Assembly (NCBI GenBank): GCA_012837285.1 | Contig: DURJ01000131.1 | Location: forward strand, 1-47,647 | DNA: 47,647 nucleotides | Direction of reading: 5' to 3' | DNA from: Bacillota bacterium | GTDB taxonomy: Bacteria; Bacillota; DTU030; DUMP01 | In this document: piece by piece, positions 44,299-47,647 of the stretch | How positions within the stretch are numbered: position 1 is the stretch's first letter | Layout: the number at the start of each line of letters is the position of its first letter | The notes under the pieces: generated by a model | What the model was told of the DNA's origin: nothing | Database searches by the model: none | What the model saw: the letters and a program-made list of their open reading frames with translations, nothing else | Program-made: the position numbers and the translations under genes

Positions 44299-45108
44299 TT
44301 ATACCACCTCCCCGACGGCCAGTGCCGGCCTGGCCACAGCCGACTTGTTGCGAGCGACGCCTGCTACAAGACCGCTGGTGGTGATCAGGCGGCGGGTAGC
44401 GGAAGCATGGGGCTGGCTAAAGACATCGGTTACCGAGCCCATTTCCACTAACCGGCCTTCGTCGAGTACGCCTACGCGATCACAGACTTGGTGAATTACC
44501 GCTAATTCGTGGGTGATCAGAATGATGGTAACACCTAAGTTACGGTTGATTTGTTTTAGCAGTGCTAAGATGGATTGAGTTGTCTCCGGGTCCAAAGCTG
44601 AGGTGGCCTCGTCAGAGAGCAGAAGGCGAGGGCGACAAGCCAACGCTCGCGCAATGCCAACCCGCTGCTTTTGGCCGCCGGACAACTGGTGCGGATAAGC
44701 CTGAGCTTTGTCAGTCAATCCCACCATCGCCAGCAGTTCATCCACCCGCTGTTTTATTTCCGCTCCAGGTACACGGGCAATCTCCAGGGGAAAGGCGATG
44801 TTTTGAGCCACGGTTCTAAGCTTAAGCAGATTGAAATGCTGAAAGATCATACCGATTTGTTGACGGGCCTGGGCCAACTGCTGTGGGCTTAACTGACCTA
44901 GGTCCTGGCCGTCAATCTGAACTTGGCCGGCAGTGGGGCGTTCCAAGTAGTTAAGACAGCGGACCAAAGTGCTTTTTCCGGCTCCGGAGGCGCCCATGAT
45001 GCCAAACACCTCCCCCTCAGCCACGGCAAAAGAGATGTTTTGCAAAGCAGTTACAGTTCCCATGGGGGTAACGAACTCTTTGCACAGGTTCTTTACTTCT
45101 ACCATCAT
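44299..45108 (-). CDS. metN: Methionine ABC transporter ATPase MetN, no NIL domain
   Basis: A 269-aa ABC ATPase. Walker A is GASGAGKST, signature [15 protein letters not shown], Walker [14 protein letters not shown], switch His in LITHEL. Typical MetN proteins have about 340 residues with a C-terminal ACT-like NIL domain that binds methionine for transinhibition; here the protein stops soon after the ATPase core. ATG 45108 (second Met of MM) after GGAGGGA. First gene downstream of the SAM riboswitch. Confidence 0.94.
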   Translation of the reverse strand: MMVEVKNLCKEFVTPMGTVTALQNISFAVAEGEVFGIMGASGAGKSTLVRCLNYLERPTAGQVQIDGQDLGQLSPQQLAQARQQIGMIFQHFNLLKLRTVAQNIAFPLEIARVPGAEIKQRVDELLAMVGLTDKAQAYPHQLSGGQKQRVGIARALACRPRLLLSDEATSALDPETTQSILALLKQINRNLGVTIILITHELAVIHQVCDRVGVLDEGRLVEMGSVTDVFSQPHASATRRLITTSGLVAGVARNKSAVARPALAVGEVV

Positions 45109-45124
45109 GGTCCCTCCTTATAAG

Positions 45125-45154
45125 CAAAATAAAACCCCTCCGCAGACGGAGGGG
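45125..45154 (-). terminator. Riboswitch-controlled terminator before metN
   Basis: CCCCTCCG (45135-45142) pairs with CGGAGGGG (45147-45154) and is followed on the minus strand by TTTTATTTT. Confidence 0.93.
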
Positions 45155-45177
45155 TAAAATACATAGTATTATCCCAC

Positions 45178-45288
45178 ACTCTCATCTGCCAGGACTTAAG
45201 TCCTGCTGGAATTGGCACCATACCGCGTATGGGCGGCTGGTTGCCGAGGTTTCACCGGGCCAGTCCCTCCACCTCTCTGGATAAGAGC
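45178..45288 (-). ncRNA. SAM-I riboswitch (S box)
   Basis: On the minus strand it reads CTCTTATCCAGAGAGGTGGA, then GGGACTGGCCCGGTGAAACC, CGGCAACC, and closes with GATGAGAG pairing back to the start. This is the SAM-I aptamer. With the following terminator it should switch off metNIQ when SAM is plentiful. Confidence 0.97.
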
Positions 45289-45321
45289 CTAAGTTAGCTC
45301 GGTATTTGCTTGTTGTCAGCA

Positions 45322-45350
45322 ATGTTAGCACAGAATCCAATAGCTGTCAA
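45322..45350 (-). promoter_or_regulatory. Sigma-A promoter of the SAM riboswitch/metNIQ transcript
   Basis: On the minus strand TTGACA (45350-45345), 17-bp spacer and TAACAT (45327-45322). Confidence 0.88.
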
Positions 45351-45386
45351 GAGTTATGAATCATTTGTGTCACGGGACTATGATAT

Positions 45387-45430
45387 AAGGGGACTGAGAA
45401 AATGTCACCATGGGAAAGGAAGACATTTTC
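45387..45430. repeat. Inverted repeat and shared 12-mer in an intergenic scar
   Basis: GAAAATGTC (45398-45406) and GACATTTTC (45422-45430) are exact complements. The preceding AAGGGGACTGAG (45387-45398) occurs again at 33983-33994 beside another decayed gene. It may mark ends of a lost insertion sequence; no transposase is seen. The remaining sequence to 45524 holds only the arsR-type operator region at 45462-45490. Confidence 0.4.
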
Positions 45431-45461
45431 TTGAACAAGATACTGTTGCACTGTGCACATA

Positions 45462-45490
45462 ACTATATTAGAATATTATCATATAGCGAT
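45462..45490 (+). promoter_or_regulatory. ArsR-type operator region, copy 1
   Basis: AACTATATTAGAATATTATC followed by ATATAG is nearly the same as the sequence at 47034-47060 before the intact arsR gene. CTATAT/ATATAG arms are typical of ArsR/SmtB operators. Confidence 0.5.
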
Positions 45491-45524
45491 AGAAAATTAA
45501 TTCCGGGGCTATGGGGGTGAATTC

Positions 45525-45956
45525 ATGATACACATGGATGCAGAACAGCCTATGGCTGACCTATTTAAGGCGTTGGGGCATCCTACTCGGTTGAAGATTT
45601 TGCGGCTGTTGTGCCAAGGGGAGATATGTGTATGCGAGATGGCTCCACAGTTGGAGCACTTTTTGCATCGCCGGCGGCATCTCAGCTGTTCTGTCTGCGG
45701 GGGCAGTGCTGAAGTATTTTGGCCCCCGAACTGAAAAGTGGCTTTCTTATGGTGTGGCTTCGGTGTCGGGAACGGTGTTAGCTGTTTGCTCGTGTACGGT
45801 ACTACCTTTATTTGCTGGCATTTATCGCAAGGGGGCGGGGATAGGACAGCTTTTTTGTATTTCGGGCCGGCTATCAATGTTCTCGCCATAGTACTTACGG
45901 CGCGTATTGACAAAACTAGATTTGATACATATTATATTTCGTATCAAGATTTTTAA
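45525..45956 (+). pseudogene. arsR-permease deletion fusion, broken
   Basis: The first ~44 codons are an ArsR-type regulator (DLFKALGHPTRLKILRLL, GEICVCEMAPQLE), closely matching the intact gene at 47100. At about 45655 the sequence jumps into the middle of a UPF0718/ArsP_1-type permease in another frame (IAGGISAVLSAGAVLKYFGP, SCTVLPLFAGIYRKGAGIG). A second small deletion near 45850 shifts frame again (TAFLYFGPAINVLAIVLTAR), and the match stops at about 45905. The recognition helix of ArsR and most of the permease are missing, so neither product is functional. Confidence 0.85.
45907..45947 (+). promoter_or_regulatory. Promoter and operator of the arsR-DUF2703 unit
   Basis: TTGACA (45907-45912), 17-bp spacer, TATTAT (45930-45935). 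TTGATAC (45922-45928) and GTATCAA (45941-45947) form a perfect palindrome around the -10 box, the expected place for ArsR autoregulation. Confidence 0.8.
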
Positions 45957-45972
45957 ATATGAGGAGAAGAAC

Positions 45973-46311
45973 ATGACATCGATATATGAGGATCAGGCAA
46001 AGGTATTCAAAGCTTTCTGCGATGAAAAGCGCTTGCGGATACTTGAGCTGCTTCGAGCCGGTGAAAAATGTGCCTGTGTTTTGATAGAGCAGCTTGATAT
46101 CCCGCAATCCTCGCTATCTTACCACATGAAGATATTATGTGAATCAGGTATCGTGGATAGCAGGCAGGACGGAAAATGGACCCATTACAAAATAAGTAAA
46201 AAAGGGAGTAGTTCAGCAGCTAAGCTTCTCAAAACTCTAACAACGCCAAACACTGTAGTAGAAACGAATTACTGCTGTAAGGACTGTGGGCCATCCGAAG
46301 ATGGTTTTTAA
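45973..46311 (+). CDS. arsR: ArsR-family metalloregulator
   Basis: A 112-aa winged helix repressor. KAFCDEKRLRILELLRAGEKCACVL carries a CxC pair in the position of the arsenic-sensing ELCVCDL motif, and the recognition helix is in IPQSSLSYHMKILCESGIV. The extended tail contains NYCCKDCG, extra thiols possibly also for metal binding. ATG 45973 follows GAGGAGAAG. Its palindromic operator overlaps its own promoter. It differs strongly from the ArsR at 47100 and precedes the DUF2703 gene by 30 nt. Confidence 0.92.
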   Translation: MTSIYEDQAKVFKAFCDEKRLRILELLRAGEKCACVLIEQLDIPQSSLSYHMKILCESGIVDSRQDGKWTHYKISKKGSSSAAKLLKTLTTPNTVVETNYCCKDCGPSEDGF

Positions 46312-46341
46312 GGACCGGATACATTAAAGGGGTGATTTGTT

Positions 46342-46887
46342 ATGGTTAAAACTCGGGATATGGGAGAGACTTGCTGCTCCTATGGCTGCGGCGAACTTAC
46401 TAAGAAGAAAGTACTTGTTGAATATCTGTATCTTGATTTGAAAACCTGCAATCGTTGCATAGGGACTGACATCGTGCTGGACGAGGTTATGGTGAAGCTT
46501 ACGCCTGCCCTGGAACTTGCCGGATGCTCTGTTGAATATCACAAGGTTGAAATGGCCACGGCGGAAATAGCAAGGCAGTATAAGTTTTTGTCCTCGCCGA
46601 CCATTCGTGTAAACGGGCAGGACATCTGTCAGACTGTTACGGAAACAAGCTGCGGCTGTTGTAGCGAAATTAGTGACACCAATGTGGATTGCCGTGTGTT
46701 TGAATATAACGGGGAAATCTACGAGATACCTCCAAAAGAAATGCTGGCCGATGCTATACTCCGGAGTGTGTTTGGGATGCCTGAAGGCAGTTGTTCCTGC
46801 GACAGCTATAAGCTGCCGGACAATCTAGCAACTTTTTTCGAAGGCAAGGAAGGCACAAAATGCTCTTGCGAAGGCAATTGCTGTTGA
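46342..46887 (+). CDS. Cys-rich DUF2703 protein
   Basis: A 181-aa protein with 17 cysteines. The N-terminus has TCCSYGCGE, then a thioredoxin-like beta-alpha start with C-x2-C (LDLKTCNRCIGTD), FLSSPTIRVNGQDIC in place of the cis-Pro segment, SCGCCSE, and a C-terminal SCSCDSYK and CSCEGNCC. It matches the DUF2703 pattern, often found in arsenic or other thiophilic-metal operons. A role as a metal/metalloid-binding or thiol redox protein is plausible; function is not established. Start ATG after GGGGTGATTT. Confidence 0.88.
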   Translation: MVKTRDMGETCCSYGCGELTKKKVLVEYLYLDLKTCNRCIGTDIVLDEVMVKLTPALELAGCSVEYHKVEMATAEIARQYKFLSSPTIRVNGQDICQTVTETSCGCCSEISDTNVDCRVFEYNGEIYEIPPKEMLADAILRSVFGMPEGSCSCDSYKLPDNLATFFEGKEGTKCSCEGNCC

Positions 46888-47033
46888 TGAATAAGGAACT
46901 TGAATAAGGAAAACTTGCAAGATCAGTCGAACGACGCCTTTAGAGGCAGTATCCTTTGGGGAAAACTGCTTTGCTGCTTTATCCAATTGTACATAGAATT
47001 ATTACAGTAGCGATTTCACTTGATTTTCCATGA

Positions 47034-47060
47034 CAACTATATTAGGATATATGCATATAG
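47034..47060 (+). promoter_or_regulatory. ArsR-type operator region, copy 2
   Basis: AACTATATTAGGATATATGC followed by ATATAG contains CTATAT...ATATAG arms and the inner palindrome ATATGCATAT. It is nearly identical to copy 1 at 45462 and lies 40 nt before the intact arsR. The rest of the 212-nt gap from 46888 shows nothing else recognisable. Confidence 0.55.
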
Positions 47061-47099
47061 TAAATTTGTGAGTAAGCCCGCCTAAGGGGGGAATTGGCC

Positions 47100-47435
47100 A
47101 TGCTTCAAATGGATGCCGAGCAACTATTGGCTGACTTGTTTAAAGCGCTAGGACACCCGACACGAGTAAAGATCTTGAAGATACTGCGCCAGGGAGAAAT
47201 CTGTGTTTGCGATATGGCACCTCAGTTGGAATTGGAGCAGTCTAATGTTTCTCAGCATCTGGCGGTTTTGCGCAACCAAGGCTTAGTTACTTTTAGTAAA
47301 GATGGATTGCGCGTGGTTTATAGATTGGCGCACCCGGGAATTATGCCCCTGCTAGATGCTGCTGCCAGACTATTGGCTCGGCAAGTTCAGGCCCAACAAA
47401 GTGTTCTGTCCCAGTTTAACCGCGATGAGAAGTAG
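47100..47435 (+). CDS. arsR: ArsR-family metalloregulator (intact copy)
   Basis: A 111-aa winged helix repressor. DLFKALGHPTRVKILKILRQ, GEICVCDMAPQLELEQS with the CVC metal-sensing pair, and SNVSQHLAVLRNQGLV as recognition helix. ATG 47100 is 8 nt after a run of six G; TTG 47094 is too close to that site. It is the full-length relative of the truncated gene at 45525 and probably controls the permease that begins at 47490. Confidence 0.93.
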   Translation: MLQMDAEQLLADLFKALGHPTRVKILKILRQGEICVCDMAPQLELEQSNVSQHLAVLRNQGLVTFSKDGLRVVYRLAHPGIMPLLDAAARLLARQVQAQQSVLSQFNRDEK

Positions 47436-47489
47436 TTTGTCAAGATGTTTCAATTAGATGTTTTTGGTTGGAAAAGGAGCTGATTATCG

Positions 47490-47647
47490 TTGATTATCTT
47501 TACAATGCTACAAAGTGGTCTTAGTGAACTGCTGGAATATCTCTCGGCTCATGTGTTAACTTGTTTGGTACCGGCGTTTTTTATTGCCGGTGGTATTTCG
47601 GCTGTGCTTTCTACGGCAGCAGTTTTACAGTACTTCGGTCCAAAGAC
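47490..47647 (+). CDS. UPF0718/ArsP_1-type permease, 5' part, runs off the window
   Basis: The frame starts at TTG 47490, 10 nt after AAGGAG, and is open to the window end: 52 residues including LVPAFFIAGGISAVLSTAAV and LQYFGPK. These match the permease piece in the relic at 45655. Members of this permease family export arsenic compounds or other metabolites. The adjacent arsR supports metal or arsenic efflux. Confidence 0.8.
   Translation, partial: MIIFTMLQSGLSELLEYLSAHVLTCLVPAFFIAGGISAVLSTAAVLQYFGPK

Overview
The window reads as the chromosome of an anaerobic Gram-positive bacterium (Bacillota, clostridial grade). Several signs agree: a perfect CIRCE operator before groESL, a SAM-I and an FMN riboswitch, sigma-A style -35/-10 boxes, strong GGAGG ribosome binding sites with frequent GTG/TTG starts, GlpP antiterminator proteins, an anaerobic glycerol-3-phosphate dehydrogenase set, a PTS-driven dihydroxyacetone kinase and an [FeFe]-hydrogenase-like protein. 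I cannot name the genus. No rRNA or tRNA gene was seen.

Layout. 1-322 is the trailing end of a CRISPR array without cas genes, followed by an orphan repeat-like element inside an inverted repeat. 1.0-3.1 kb has half of a BcsB-like protein and an EamA exporter. 3.3-4.5 kb has a 52-codon gene under a GntR-type operator, then a FadR-type GntR regulator. 4.6-8.2 kb is one very large glycosyltransferase/GH130 fusion. 8.2-9.25 kb has a decayed RDD remnant and ribU under an FMN riboswitch. 9.4-13.5 kb encodes a JAMM-TM-LysM protein, a secreted amidase, a cupin-type phosphoglucose isomerase with altered metal ligands, and phosphofructokinase. 13.6-20.9 kb holds a DUF2935 protein, a TGS-uridine kinase, groES-groEL, an Asp/Glu racemase, endonuclease IV and an ArsP_2-type permease.

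21.1-33.8 kb is the metabolic core: plsY, glpP1, glpK, a three-gene anaerobic G3P dehydrogenase, glpP2, an unassigned polytopic membrane protein, dhaK, dhaL, a DJ-1/PfpI protein, dhaM, ptsH and ptsI. It can take glycerol to dihydroxyacetone phosphate through glycerol-3-phosphate, and dihydroxyacetone to the same product with PEP phosphate passed along EI, HPr, DhaM and DhaL-DhaK. Two structured leaders sharing GGAGAAAG precede glpK and the G3P dehydrogenase genes and are the likely GlpP targets. No glpF or glycerol dehydrogenase is present, so the membrane protein is a transporter candidate.

33.8-37.1 kb (minus strand) is an iron block: feoA, a feoB split into GTPase and membrane genes, and a DtxR/MntR-type repressor, next to an MFS-like remnant. 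37.3-41.4 kb encodes an M19 dipeptidase, a CapA lipoprotein and TypA/BipA behind a structured leader. 41.4-45.4 kb (minus) is a SAM-riboswitch-controlled metN-metI-metQ unit followed closely by an [FeFe]-hydrogenase-like gene whose end overlaps typA. 45.5-47.6 kb is a rearranged metal/arsenic-type region: a deletion-fused arsR-permease relic, an arsR plus Cys-rich DUF2703 pair, then an intact arsR and the start of an intact permease that leaves the window.

The most unusual items are the GT/GH130 fusion, the operator-controlled 52-aa gene, the JAMM-TM-LysM protein, the double glpP with paired RNA leaders, and the before/after picture of an arsR-permease deletion.
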